Positions 1 through 7,331 of a stretch of 13,111 nt of DNA are shown here, piece after piece. A model generated the notes under the pieces. It was not told the origin of the DNA and ran no database searches. It saw nothing but the letters and a program-made list of their open reading frames with translations. The position numbers were made by a program, and so were the translations under genes. The DNA is taken from assembly GCA_019100305.1 (NCBI GenBank), contig JAHRHW010000085.1, positions 1 to 13,111 on the forward strand, given 5' to 3'. How positions within the stretch are numbered: the stretch's first letter is position 1; each line of letters opens with the position of its first letter. The DNA comes from Candidatus Thiodiazotropha taylori. Lineage in GTDB: Bacteria > Pseudomonadota > Gammaproteobacteria > Chromatiales > Chromatiaceae.

Positions 1-48
1 AAGGAGTTCTTGAATGTGCTTCGTGATGACTTCAGAAAATCATTTTAA
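1..48 (+). CDS. Possible 3' end of an upstream gene (partial)
   Basis: Frame 1 is open from the first base to a TAA at 46-48 and reads KEFLNVLRDDFRKSF before the stop. The other two plus-strand frames close within the first 30 bases. The stop lies 16 bases before the next start codon, a spacing typical of an operon, so this may be the C-terminus of a gene co-transcribed with the PepSY-like gene. Fifteen residues are too few to name a family, and chance openness over this length is quite possible. Confidence 0.35.
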   Translation, partial: KEFLNVLRDDFRKSF

Positions 49-64
49 TTAAGGGAGTTAAAAA

Positions 65-538
65 ATGAGATTGTTAGCGATTACTGGGTTGTTATTCACA
101 CTTGGCGTTACTCCAGCATGGGCTGGTACAGAAAAGGAAATTAACCTGTCCGAAGTACCGCAAACTGTCATGAATGCTCTAAAAAAGCGCTTTCAGAGTG
201 CTACTTTACTTTCAGCCAATACCGAGACGGAAGAAGACGGTTCTATGGTTTATGAGATTCAGGGAAAATTGTCAGATGGTCATCTAGCTGAGTTTGATAT
301 ATTTCCTGACGGAAGATTCGAGGAGGTTGAGGTTATTTTCCCAGTTGAAATGGTACCTGGTGCAGTCCTCAAGGCGCTTCAAAAAAAAATGGCAGGGTTT
401 GTTCCGAGCAAAATAGAGGCTACTCATTCTGCAAGTATGAAGGTGGTTGGCTATGAATTTGAGGGTACTCTGAATGGCCAGAAAATTGATCTGGAAGTAT
501 CAGCCGATGGGCGTACAATTACCGTTGCTGACCAATAG
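65..538 (+). CDS. Secreted PepSY-like protein
   Basis: A 157-residue protein, probably periplasmic. Residues 1-20 form a signal peptide with a hydrophobic core and an AWA cleavage site before GTEKE. The mature part seems to hold two repeats of the PepSY-like pattern. Each has a short amphipathic helix (VPQTVMNALKKRF near residue 32; VPGAVLKALQKKM near 98), then strands, then a D-G-R turn (FPDGRFEEVEV near 80; SADGRTITV near 147). In this fold class the helix packs on a sheet, and members are proposed inhibitors or ligand binders in the envelope; no enzymatic residues are expected. The start is secure: AAGGGAG at 51-57 lies seven bases before ATG. It may be co-transcribed with the frame ending at 48. 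The next gene converges on it 48 bases downstream. The family assignment rests on pattern only. Confidence 0.85.
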   Translation: MRLLAITGLLFTLGVTPAWAGTEKEINLSEVPQTVMNALKKRFQSATLLSANTETEEDGSMVYEIQGKLSDGHLAEFDIFPDGRFEEVEVIFPVEMVPGAVLKALQKKMAGFVPSKIEATHSASMKVVGYEFEGTLNGQKIDLEVSADGRTITVADQ

Positions 539-586
539 TTATGTAATGTCCCTGCGGTGGTAAATGGTCGATTTTATACGGCAGCT

Positions 587-2407
587 TTATTTGTAAATGT
601 CAGAGTGGTTAATTGAAACTACATTGTTGGGGAGTTCGGAACTCTGCGAGTCAGTAGTAAAGGTGTCCTGGTAGGAGCGTCTGTCGATAAACAGTGAATT
701 TCCCTTGGTTTTCTTTGCTTGTTTTTTTACTTCACTGGAAATCGAGGCGACCTCTTTATGCGAGGTGAAGTGCTTATAGTTGACTTGGATCACTCCTATC
801 GAAATAGAGATTATATCGAAAAACTGTTGATTGCCAGATCTATCAGTGGCCGGAATACCACCGCACTCTCTATGTTTCTCATCATAGAATCGTAAAGCGT
901 GATTTTTAAAATGATCGAGTATTCTCCGGCAACGTGCTTCCCAGTCGATACTGCGAAAAATCACTATGAAATCGTCTCCCCCAATATGACCGACAAAATC
1001 CTGCTCCAATTGTGAGTGCCTGGCAAGTAACTGCCCGATCTCGCGGATCACGTCGTCGCCACGGGCGTAGCCATAGGTATCATTGAATGGTTTGAAATTG
1101 TCTACATCGCAATAGGCTAATACAAACGAGGTTTTTGCTGACAGGAGTGTGTCTATCTGTTGGTTGATTCGAAGGTTACCAGGCAGCATGGTGAGTGGAT
1201 TGGCATGTCTTGCAGCGGTTATCCTATAGTCTGTTACGGCTCGCAGAAGATCAATAAGAGAGCCTATACCTGCATATTTTTCGTTTTTGTCGACAATTAC
1301 GAAGTACTCGTCAGGCAGGGTATCGTTGTTGTCTGTAATCTGGTTGCTCAGACGTTCGATTTCAGTCTCTTCGCTGACAGTTATGGCCTCGTCATTCATA
1401 ATCAGTACGACTGGTTTTCGTCCATACAGGTCACGACCATAATGGCTGGAAAAGAGTTGTTGCAGGCTGTTTCTGGTAATGATGCCAAGAGGCTTGTTGT
1501 TTTCAATTACTACTGCAACATGTAGGGATTTATCCTGATAAAACTTATCGGCCAGTGCTCTAACGGGCAATCGTGGTGTAATTGTCAGCGTGGGTTTGCA
1601 CAGCGCACGAACCTGAAGATCATTACTCAGAAACGTTGAGCTTCCATTTAACTGCCTAAGACGGGCTGGAGTATGTTTGATTGGCTTACGTTGAGGTCTG
1701 GCTATCAGGTAACCTTGAAGATAGTCAACCTCCAGTGATTGAACGGTCTCCAGTTCCTCTACGGTTTCTATACCTTCGGCTATGATCGAGCAGCCAATAT
1801 CAATGGCTATCTCACAAAATGACCGGACAAACTGACGTTTTACAGAATCTTCATGAATATTCTGAATGAAGTGGCCATCAATTTTTACATAATCTGGCCG
1901 TATTTCTGACCATTGGCGAAGACTCGAGTAACCCGCTCCCAGGTCATCAATAGCAATTTTCAGGCCTTGTTCCCGTAACTCGTCCAAGATTGAGATCATT
2001 GGGATGAAATCCTGAACAGGATGCCTTTCTGTGATCTCAATGACCACTTGATCGGGACTTATTCCAGATCTCTTCAAGCGATTGGTAAATTCTGAGATCA
2101 CAAACTCGCTACTGGATATGCAGAAGGAAGAGAGATTTAAAAACAGCATGCCCTGCAAGCCAAGTTTCTTGCGTCGCTTGAGGTGTGTATTGATACTGTG
2201 AATTTCTATCCTGTTACTAATCCCGTATTGCTCTGCAAGGGAAAAAAGTAACTGTGGAGAGTGCCATGCTTTATCAGACGGTCCTCTAATGAGTGCTTCA
2301 TAACCGACAATCTCAAGGCTGTTGGCTGAAACAATTGGCTGAAATAAACTGATGAGTTTATTTTCCTTGATCGCCTTAAGAATGGATTTTTCAGAGTCGA
2401 CAGTCAT
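587..2407 (-). CDS. EAL-CBS-GGDEF cyclic-di-GMP turnover protein
   Basis: A 606-residue cytoplasmic protein without membrane segments, built as EAL phosphodiesterase (about 15-245), a CBS pair (about 265-390) and GGDEF cyclase (about 400-575). The EAL active site looks complete: E38 in EALIRG, N91 in NLS, E124/E127 in IEITER, D154-D155 in IDDLGAG, K175 in VKID, E211 in AEGIE and Q231 in LQGYLIARP. The GGDEF domain keeps DVDNFKPFND at 434-443, but its signature is GGDDF (476-480), a Glu-to-Asp change. The inhibitory RxxD site is absent (LEQD at 467-470). The CBS pair could bind an adenine nucleotide and gate either activity; this is inference. Phosphodiesterase activity is the more certain one. 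There is no good ribosome-binding site; a short open frame overlaps the start (see findings). It diverges from the HEYGH gene across a 188-base AT-rich gap. Confidence 0.95.
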   Translation of the reverse strand: MTVDSEKSILKAIKENKLISLFQPIVSANSLEIVGYEALIRGPSDKAWHSPQLLFSLAEQYGISNRIEIHSINTHLKRRKKLGLQGMLFLNLSSFCISSSEFVISEFTNRLKRSGISPDQVVIEITERHPVQDFIPMISILDELREQGLKIAIDDLGAGYSSLRQWSEIRPDYVKIDGHFIQNIHEDSVKRQFVRSFCEIAIDIGCSIIAEGIETVEELETVQSLEVDYLQGYLIARPQRKPIKHTPARLRQLNGSSTFLSNDLQVRALCKPTLTITPRLPVRALADKFYQDKSLHVAVVIENNKPLGIITRNSLQQLFSSHYGRDLYGRKPVVLIMNDEAITVSEETEIERLSNQITDNNDTLPDEYFVIVDKNEKYAGIGSLIDLLRAVTDYRITAARHANPLTMLPGNLRINQQIDTLLSAKTSFVLAYCDVDNFKPFNDTYGYARGDDVIREIGQLLARHSQLEQDFVGHIGGDDFIVIFRSIDWEARCRRILDHFKNHALRFYDEKHRECGGIPATDRSGNQQFFDIISISIGVIQVNYKHFTSHKEVASISSEVKKQAKKTKGNSLFIDRRSYQDTFTTDSQSSELPNNVVSINHSDIYK

Positions 2408-2595
2408 TATGGCTCGACGTGCTGGGCAAAATTATTCATGTTAAATATATATAGCGTTTATGACATTAGTATGAAATTGTCGGTTTGTGGGAATCGAATT
2501 ACTGAAGTATCAAGTTGTTGCACTCAATCCAGTCAATATGTTTGGTTGTCTTTGTGTCTATAATTGTTGACGCTTTGACTGATTTACAATTTTCC

Positions 2596-3009
2596 ATGAA
2601 TAATCGATTAATTCTTCTCGACTGGACATGGTGTCTGCCGCAAACTTTAATCGGGTACGGTTGGTATCTTTTGGTTACCCGGCTGGTCGACAGGAGGGCG
2701 CAAAAGGTTAATCTTTTGCAGGGTCTGCGTGTCATCCGCTATCAGCGACTAACAGGCGGTGTTAGTCTGGGACCATTTCTGTTCTATCATCATGCTTCCA
2801 GTGGTTATGATCTGCTCTATCACGAATATGGTCATTACCGACAATCAATGCTGCTGGGACCGCTCTATCTGCCGTTGGTCGGTGTTCCATCAATTGCTTG
2901 GGCAATGGTCAAAAAGGCCGGGCTCTTTCAGCAAACTCCCTACAGCGCATTTCCCACAGAACGCTGGGCTGATCAATTGGCACAAAACTGCGTCAGGTTG
3001 GAGAATTGA
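2596..3009 (+). CDS. Small HEYGH-motif protein, putative membrane-associated metalloprotease-like
   Basis: A 137-residue protein. An N-terminal hydrophobic stretch (about 13-28, CLPQTLIGYGWYLLV) could be a membrane helix. It is followed by GGVSLGPFLF (54-63), then LLYHEYGHYRQSMLLGPLYL (73-92) and a late TERWAD (121-126). HEYGH fits the zincin HExxH pattern (H76, E77, H80), and E122 in TERWAD is a possible third zinc ligand. From memory, small uncharacterised proteins with LPQT, SLG, HEYGH-x-x-QS-LGPLYL and TE-x-WAD in this order occur in several phyla, so the family looks real but without a known function. The frame is open back to a TTG at 2515. I chose ATG 2596 because it places LPQT near the N-terminus as in those relatives; no clear ribosome-binding site supports any start. 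Protease activity is unproven. Confidence 0.8.
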   Translation: MNNRLILLDWTWCLPQTLIGYGWYLLVTRLVDRRAQKVNLLQGLRVIRYQRLTGGVSLGPFLFYHHASSGYDLLYHEYGHYRQSMLLGPLYLPLVGVPSIAWAMVKKAGLFQQTPYSAFPTERWADQLAQNCVRLEN

Positions 3010-3075
3010 AAATCCCTGCTAGGGTTATTGGTTAATAGAAAAACAGAAGATGAAAGATTCAAACCGAGGTTGATG

Positions 3076-3984
3076 ATGAAAAAGTTGCGGCAGCTTCTCC
3101 TGATGCTTTTTATTGCGCTTACACTGGTCGCTTGTCCGGGTGACAACGATGATGATGACAATAACAGCACCGATACCACAACCGATAGTGGTGACAATGG
3201 TGATACAGGGGATGACACCGGAGGCGATACAGGGGGAGATACGGGGGATGATAGCGGAGGCGACACAGGCGGTGATACCGGTGGTGACACAGGGGGCGAC
3301 ACGATTTCAGGTAACCTGGTGCTGCAGACGGCTGACAGTCCTGATGTAACCCCGTGTCCAATGCAGGATATCCTGACCGACAGCACGGCAATCGCGGCAC
3401 TGCGTACCGCATTGTCTTCCGGCACCTTGCTCTATCTCGATGTTCCTTTCAACGGCAGTGACAGTGATATCTACCGAAAGAAATGCGGCTTGGAAGGCTT
3501 TTGGGATCCGACTGACAATAGTGCGGAGATAAGTCTGTCTTCGATTGGACTTGATCCGGCGAATGCACCAAATGTGACCGATCTGGTGTTGTTTGGTAAT
3601 GCGGGTATCTGTGCGGATGGTTTCAACAACAGCAGTTTCGGGGTTGGTGAAGGTTTTCCTGTAGCGGGTACCTATCGCAAGGAGATCAAAGCGTCGCATC
3701 AGGGAACCACCTATCACCTGCGATTCAGGGCTGTTGTGAGCGGTACCTCCGCGGGCAATACCTTCAGTTCCGAGGGTATCACCCCATCCACCGGGCTGAC
3801 TGCGCTGATATACCATGTCAACGGTGTGGAGACCGATCATGATGCGGTCTTTGCTGCCTTGGTGAACGCCATGAGTGCCAGTAACAGTGCAGCGCCGGGG
3901 GCCACCATTGAAGTCAGAAAGAGTGCCGGTGGTGCAGTGATCTTTACTGCTGTTGTTGAGGTGATTTGCGTCTCATCAAGCTGA
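3076..3984 (+). CDS. Predicted lipoprotein with an Asp/Gly/Thr repeat stalk
   Basis: A 302-residue protein. The N-terminus MKKLRQLLLMLF is a lipoprotein signal peptide, and LVAC is a lipobox with Cys20 as the acylation site, so the mature protein is membrane anchored, probably at the outer membrane. A very acidic linker follows: a run of Asp and Asn, then about nine imperfect G-G-D-T units ending near residue 76. The remaining 225 or so residues form a globular part with four cysteines (near CPM, KKCGL, GICAD and EVICV), which could pair as disulfides. I do not recognise this domain. ATG 3073 and ATG 3076 are both possible. GAGG at 3066-3069 sits at a good distance from 3076 and too close to 3073. 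An upstream TTG at 3028 is unlikely because it would bury the signal peptide. The 3' end overlaps the exporter gene on the other strand. Confidence 0.85.
   Translation: MKKLRQLLLMLFIALTLVACPGDNDDDDNNSTDTTTDSGDNGDTGDDTGGDTGGDTGDDSGGDTGGDTGGDTGGDTISGNLVLQTADSPDVTPCPMQDILTDSTAIAALRTALSSGTLLYLDVPFNGSDSDIYRKKCGLEGFWDPTDNSAEISLSSIGLDPANAPNVTDLVLFGNAGICADGFNNSSFGVGEGFPVAGTYRKEIKASHQGTTYHLRFRAVVSGTSAGNTFSSEGITPSTGLTALIYHVNGVETDHDAVFAALVNAMSASNSAAPGATIEVRKSAGGAVIFTAVVEVICVSSS
3190..3303 (+). repeat. Imperfect 12-base tandem repeat encoding G-G-D-T units
   Basis: In-frame units close to GGN GGN GAY ACN recur about nine times, with third-position drift and a few GDDT/GDDS variants. They encode the flexible acidic stalk between the lipid anchor and the globular domain of the lipoprotein. 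Because the unit is a multiple of three, gain or loss of copies would change stalk length without shifting frame. The drift suggests the array is old, or is held by selection on the protein. Confidence 0.85.
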
Positions 3985-6046
3985 GCAGGGCTGGCAGCAG
4001 GGTCAGGTCCAATAACAGTGCAAGTGCCATACCGACTGATAACAGTATGGCAACGTCTTGATTGGCTTGCAGTGAGGAGAGGCACAGTGTGGCAACACAC
4101 AGGCATAGCATCAGGGTCGTCGATGTCAGTGCGGTGCCGCTTTTGATGGCGTTGTAACGAAGCAGACGGCGAAACGATGTGGGTCGCTTGCGATGCCATA
4201 ACAGGTGTATGGTGTCATCAACTGCCAGGCCAAACAGCATCGCAGGTACGCCAAGCAGGGCGAGTGACCAATTGATGCCAGTTGTTCCCATGATGCCAAC
4301 AACAAACCAAAGCGGTAACAGGGTCACCAGCAGTGCAGCCATCACCAGGCCGACCTGACGAAATACTACGAAAAGCAGCATGATAATACCGCTCAACGAG
4401 ATCAACAGACCGTTTACCGCGTCTGTAAGGCCCAATGACTCCACTTTGGGGTAGAGATAGCCGGGGCCGTCAAAGACTATCCGGTGATGGCTGAGCATGG
4501 TTTGATCGAAATGGGTCAGCCATTCGATGATCTGCTGTTGCCGCGCTCGTTCCGTAGGTGAAAACAAGACATCCAGTCTGAACACCCCCGAGTCATCCAG
4601 ATATCCTTTCAGGTGAGGAGTGGTTGAGCCCTTATTGCGGCACTCATCATCGCACAGGGTATGGATGAATGCCGTGGGTAACACCAGGCGGACCTCCGGC
4701 AGTTTACTGAGGTAATCTGACGTGGTTCTGACGGCATTAAGCAGCGCATCTCTCTCACTCCCGGTGTTTTTTGTCGGAGTCAGATAGAGGGTCAAAGGTC
4801 TTAAATCACTGCTGAAACGCTGTTGCAGTAACTCGGTTTGGTGACTCATCGGGTGATCACTGGCAAAGATATTCGGAAACGGGATCTCGCTTGTAACCCG
4901 AGTCGCAAACGGTGCCATTGACAGGGTAATGACGAACCAGGCGATGAGTACCGGCAGCGGATATCTGCCTGATGTTCTGACCAGGGAGTGACTCAGTGCG
5001 GCAAATCGATTGACTCGTGACTGCTGTCCGGGTTTGCGATGGATTGGTTCCAGCAGCAGCCAGCCGAGCAGAAATGTGATGGCCAATGCAAGCGCAGTGC
5101 CGGCGGCTGCGGTCAATCCGAAATTGCGTAGTAATGGCGAACTATCCTGCAGGGCCAGGGCGCCAAAACCGATAAAGGTTGTGGCGGTGGTGACGGAGCA
5201 GGGTCCTATCAACTCCCGTAAAGCGTGCCGGAATGGTTGGGGAGTGCCGCGTCGATGGTGGCTCTCCAGTCGGTCCACCAGGTGAGCCGCATCCATCGAT
5301 GAGATGGCCCAGATTAGAGGTATGACGGCAAGTAGCAGGGCATTGAAACCTCCGTCCAGACTGAAATTGAAGATCAGCAGGGTAAGGGTGGTTGTGCTGC
5401 TGGCGGTTAAAAATATGAAAGCCGGTGCCGGCAGGGATCTGAAGGCAAGCAGAGGGGTCGTCAGGATGATCAATCCCAGTAACGGGGCGATTCTTGGCAG
5501 GTCGTCGTTGGCAGCCTGCCATGATTGCGAACGGATCGACTCTGGGGAGTAGAGCGCGATCTGTTTCATTTCAGGTGGCTCAAGCCGTTGGCCGAGCTCT
5601 GCTTCGAGGGTCTGGTGGAGTGATCTGTGGGTTTGTCTGGATGCTGTATTGCTCTGGCGCCAAAAAAGAGCTGATCCGGAATCGGTATGCTCAGCATTGT
5701 TGCATTTGCTGAGTCTGAGTTGGGCTTGTGTTGAAGTGGAGCTGTTGGCCGGTGCTGATAAGCAGAGCATTTTTATGCTGTCCGGTAACTCCTGTAGCTG
5801 TTCCAATAACATCTGCCTTCTTTCCATGGGCAGGGCATCGGTAAAGTAGAGCAACACGAAATGGGTGGTGTTTTGCAGGGAATCCCGTAACTGTTTTGCG
5901 TCAGAGATGATCTGTGGAGGGAGCAGCTGCTCGACAGTTGGCGTTGAGGATGGTCTGAACCAGCCCGCCATGGCAGCCCAGACCGCGATCATCAACAGGG
6001 TGGCAAACAGAAGGCGTGGGTTCAGCGGCATATGGGTTTGAGCCAT
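3944..6046 (-). CDS. RND/MMPL-superfamily exporter-like membrane protein
   Basis: A 700-residue inner-membrane protein with the duplicated RND layout. It has a first helix (about 12-29), a periplasmic part to about 183, a bundle of helices (about 186-335), another leading helix (about 363-380), a second periplasmic part (to about 540) and a final bundle (about 543-690). The second bundle carries GLAVDDTIHLLWH (606-618), the Asp pair and His typical of the proton-coupled helix in this superfamily. The first half has the counterpart MDAAHLVDRL (251-260). At 700 residues it is much shorter than HAE-type pumps and fits the MMPL or 'predicted exporter' branch, whose substrates include lipids and hydrophobic molecules. 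The first periplasmic part (residues 45-165) looks unusual and could be a lineage-specific domain. The start ATG lacks an obvious ribosome-binding site. It ends 41 bases inside the lipoprotein gene, convergently. Substrate unknown. Confidence 0.9.
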   Translation of the reverse strand: MAQTHMPLNPRLLFATLLMIAVWAAMAGWFRPSSTPTVEQLLPPQIISDAKQLRDSLQNTTHFVLLYFTDALPMERRQMLLEQLQELPDSIKMLCLSAPANSSTSTQAQLRLSKCNNAEHTDSGSALFWRQSNTASRQTHRSLHQTLEAELGQRLEPPEMKQIALYSPESIRSQSWQAANDDLPRIAPLLGLIILTTPLLAFRSLPAPAFIFLTASSTTTLTLLIFNFSLDGGFNALLLAVIPLIWAISSMDAAHLVDRLESHHRRGTPQPFRHALRELIGPCSVTTATTFIGFGALALQDSSPLLRNFGLTAAAGTALALAITFLLGWLLLEPIHRKPGQQSRVNRFAALSHSLVRTSGRYPLPVLIAWFVITLSMAPFATRVTSEIPFPNIFASDHPMSHQTELLQQRFSSDLRPLTLYLTPTKNTGSERDALLNAVRTTSDYLSKLPEVRLVLPTAFIHTLCDDECRNKGSTTPHLKGYLDDSGVFRLDVLFSPTERARQQQIIEWLTHFDQTMLSHHRIVFDGPGYLYPKVESLGLTDAVNGLLISLSGIIMLLFVVFRQVGLVMAALLVTLLPLWFVVGIMGTTGINWSLALLGVPAMLFGLAVDDTIHLLWHRKRPTSFRRLLRYNAIKSGTALTSTTLMLCLCVATLCLSSLQANQDVAILLSVGMALALLLDLTLLPALLSLMRRKSPQQQQ

Positions 6047-6195
6047 GCGGTATTTGAATCAGATGCAGCTCATCCCTGTGCGAAACTCAGTTGTCTTATG
6101 TAAGTCTGTGAAAGACACTGTTTATTGTGGCTGAAGATTAGTGGAAAACAACCCGTGCCATCAGACCGACTCCTGTAGCGAATTTGATAATAGGT

Positions 6196-6954
6196 TCAGG
6201 CGCTGTTCTCGATGATTTTATAGTATTCGATATTCAGGCTGGTGATGTCCTTGTATTTAAAAACCAGGCGGTCGCCGGATATCTCATAGAAGCGGAGCGC
6301 TTCACCGGGCTGTTCAGCTTCCTCTTCATCAGCCGATGCATCATCTGCAATCAGTTGGCGCCTGACCACGGAGGATAGAATGATGCGGTCGAGATTTCCA
6401 GAATCAGTGAGGTAGAAGTCCTCCAGGATGCCGTAGTAGAGATAGGTCGCTTCAACCTGCTGTACCGTTACCGCAAGTTTAACGAAATCCGCTTCATCCC
6501 CTTCGTCATTGAAACCCTTCAAGAGATAGAACCATGGGGTATCGAAGCGAAAAAAATCACTCAGCAGTGGGTGTCGGTCGAGTTTGAGTTTGATCACCAG
6601 TTTTTGGGCAATCAGGCCCAACAGATAGGCGCAGATATAGATCGACATGAGATAAGTGATGAAAGCGGGCATATGTATGGCGGATCGGTTGATGGCCAGC
6701 TCAAGCAGATCGCCCCTGGCGGCGGTAAACAGGGTCAGGAATACCTGATAATCGATTGATATCGGAGTGATCAGGTTGGTCAGTTTCAGCCAGAGTGTGT
6801 GGAGGAAGATGGCCAGGATCAGACTTTTTACGGTTTCAGAGGTAAATGGCCGGTTATCGAGCTGGGTTCTTTCGGATCTCGTGAAGGCGCCACGGAAGAT
6901 GAAGCCGGGCAGGATCAGCAGAAAAGTGAGTAGTGCGGGAAATGCAACGTTCAC
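6196..6954 (-). CDS. Membrane protein of unknown function with an acidic C-terminal region
   Basis: A 252-residue protein. Hydrophobic stretches near residues 4-20 (FPALLTFLLILPGFIF), 44-62 and 95-115 suggest about three membrane helices. A soluble C-terminal half follows, with an acidic segment (ADDASADEEEAEQPGE) and a beta-rich tail ending LNIEYYKIIENSA. The N-terminal LLILPGFIFRG pattern recalls DUF6338-type membrane proteins, but I hold that loosely and give no function. The start codon is GTG with no ribosome-binding site. It lies 21 bases after the stop of the 50-residue protein gene, so translation is probably coupled to that gene and the two form one operon. No clear terminator follows before the exporter gene, which lies in the same direction, so read-through is possible. 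Confidence 0.8.
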   Translation of the reverse strand: MNVAFPALLTFLLILPGFIFRGAFTRSERTQLDNRPFTSETVKSLILAIFLHTLWLKLTNLITPISIDYQVFLTLFTAARGDLLELAINRSAIHMPAFITYLMSIYICAYLLGLIAQKLVIKLKLDRHPLLSDFFRFDTPWFYLLKGFNDEGDEADFVKLAVTVQQVEATYLYYGILEDFYLTDSGNLDRIILSSVVRRQLIADDASADEEEAEQPGEALRFYEISGDRLVFKYKDITSLNIEYYKIIENSA

Positions 6955-6975
6955 AGTATCGAACTGCGAATCAGC

Positions 6976-7128
6976 TTATCTGGTCTTTTTGTTGTTTCGC
7001 ACGGGTACGATGCGTAGCTTGACGCCGCCTTTTTTAACGGTATCGGTTTTACCCGCAATCCACTCCTGAAAGGCATCCGGATTGGTTTTTTTCAGTTTGC
7101 GGTAGTTGTCTGATTGCAATGCTTTCAT
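6976..7128 (-). CDS. Small basic 50-residue protein
   Basis: A 50-residue frame beginning MKALQSDNYRKLKK and ending VPVRNNKKTR, rich in Lys and Arg, with no membrane segment or signal peptide. It is supported by an ATG start preceded seven bases upstream by AGGAAAG (7136-7142), by a TATAAT box further upstream at 7171-7176, and by operon spacing to the membrane protein that follows. I do not recognise the family. A small, strongly basic protein encoded with a membrane protein could be a nucleic-acid-binding or membrane-partner peptide, but nothing in the sequence decides this. Coding potential is plausible rather than proven at this length. Confidence 0.65.
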   Translation of the reverse strand: MKALQSDNYRKLKKTNPDAFQEWIAGKTDTVKKGGVKLRIVPVRNNKKTR

Positions 7129-7170
7129 AAAACGGCTTTCCTGATTTCAGCCAAAGGTCGTCCTGCGGCT

Positions 7171-7176
7171 ATTATA
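7171..7176 (-). promoter_or_regulatory. Candidate -10 box for the 50-residue protein operon
   Basis: The minus strand reads TATAAT here, a perfect sigma-70 -10 hexamer, 42 bases upstream of the ATG at 7128. No good -35 hexamer lies 16-18 bases upstream, so the promoter may be weak or activator-dependent, or the match may be chance in an AT-rich gap. Confidence 0.4.
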
Positions 7177-7331
7177 GCGTTTAATCCTGGCGAACAGTAG
7201 TTCGGGCTTGGGCCGCTGCATGATAGATGGCGACAGATTCAACCTATTCAACCATTACCCGCGTACGGCTAATCTGACCCAGCTCGGCTGGTGGCATGTA
7301 ACTGCCTGACAAATATATATTATTGCTCGTG

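Noticed and set aside
1160..1525. 121-codon plus-strand frame inside the c-di-GMP gene
   Set aside because: It is fully antisense to the well-supported EAL-CBS-GGDEF frame, with no ribosome-binding site or recognisable domain.
2499..2735. 78-codon minus-strand frame opposite the HEYGH gene
   Set aside because: It is antisense to the HEYGH protein, whose motifs support the plus strand.
2973..3425. Minus-strand frame rich in Ser-Pro-Pro-Val repeats
   Set aside because: The repeats are the reverse reading of the G-G-D-T array in the lipoprotein gene; the frame has no signals of its own.
3307..3840. 177-codon minus-strand frame opposite the lipoprotein
   Set aside because: It is antisense to the lipoprotein's globular domain, whose signal peptide, lipobox and codon pattern make the plus frame the real one.
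5010..5552. Plus- and minus-frame shadows within the exporter gene
   Set aside because: They are alternative-frame readings of a long membrane protein gene with clear helix and Asp-pair signatures in the main frame.
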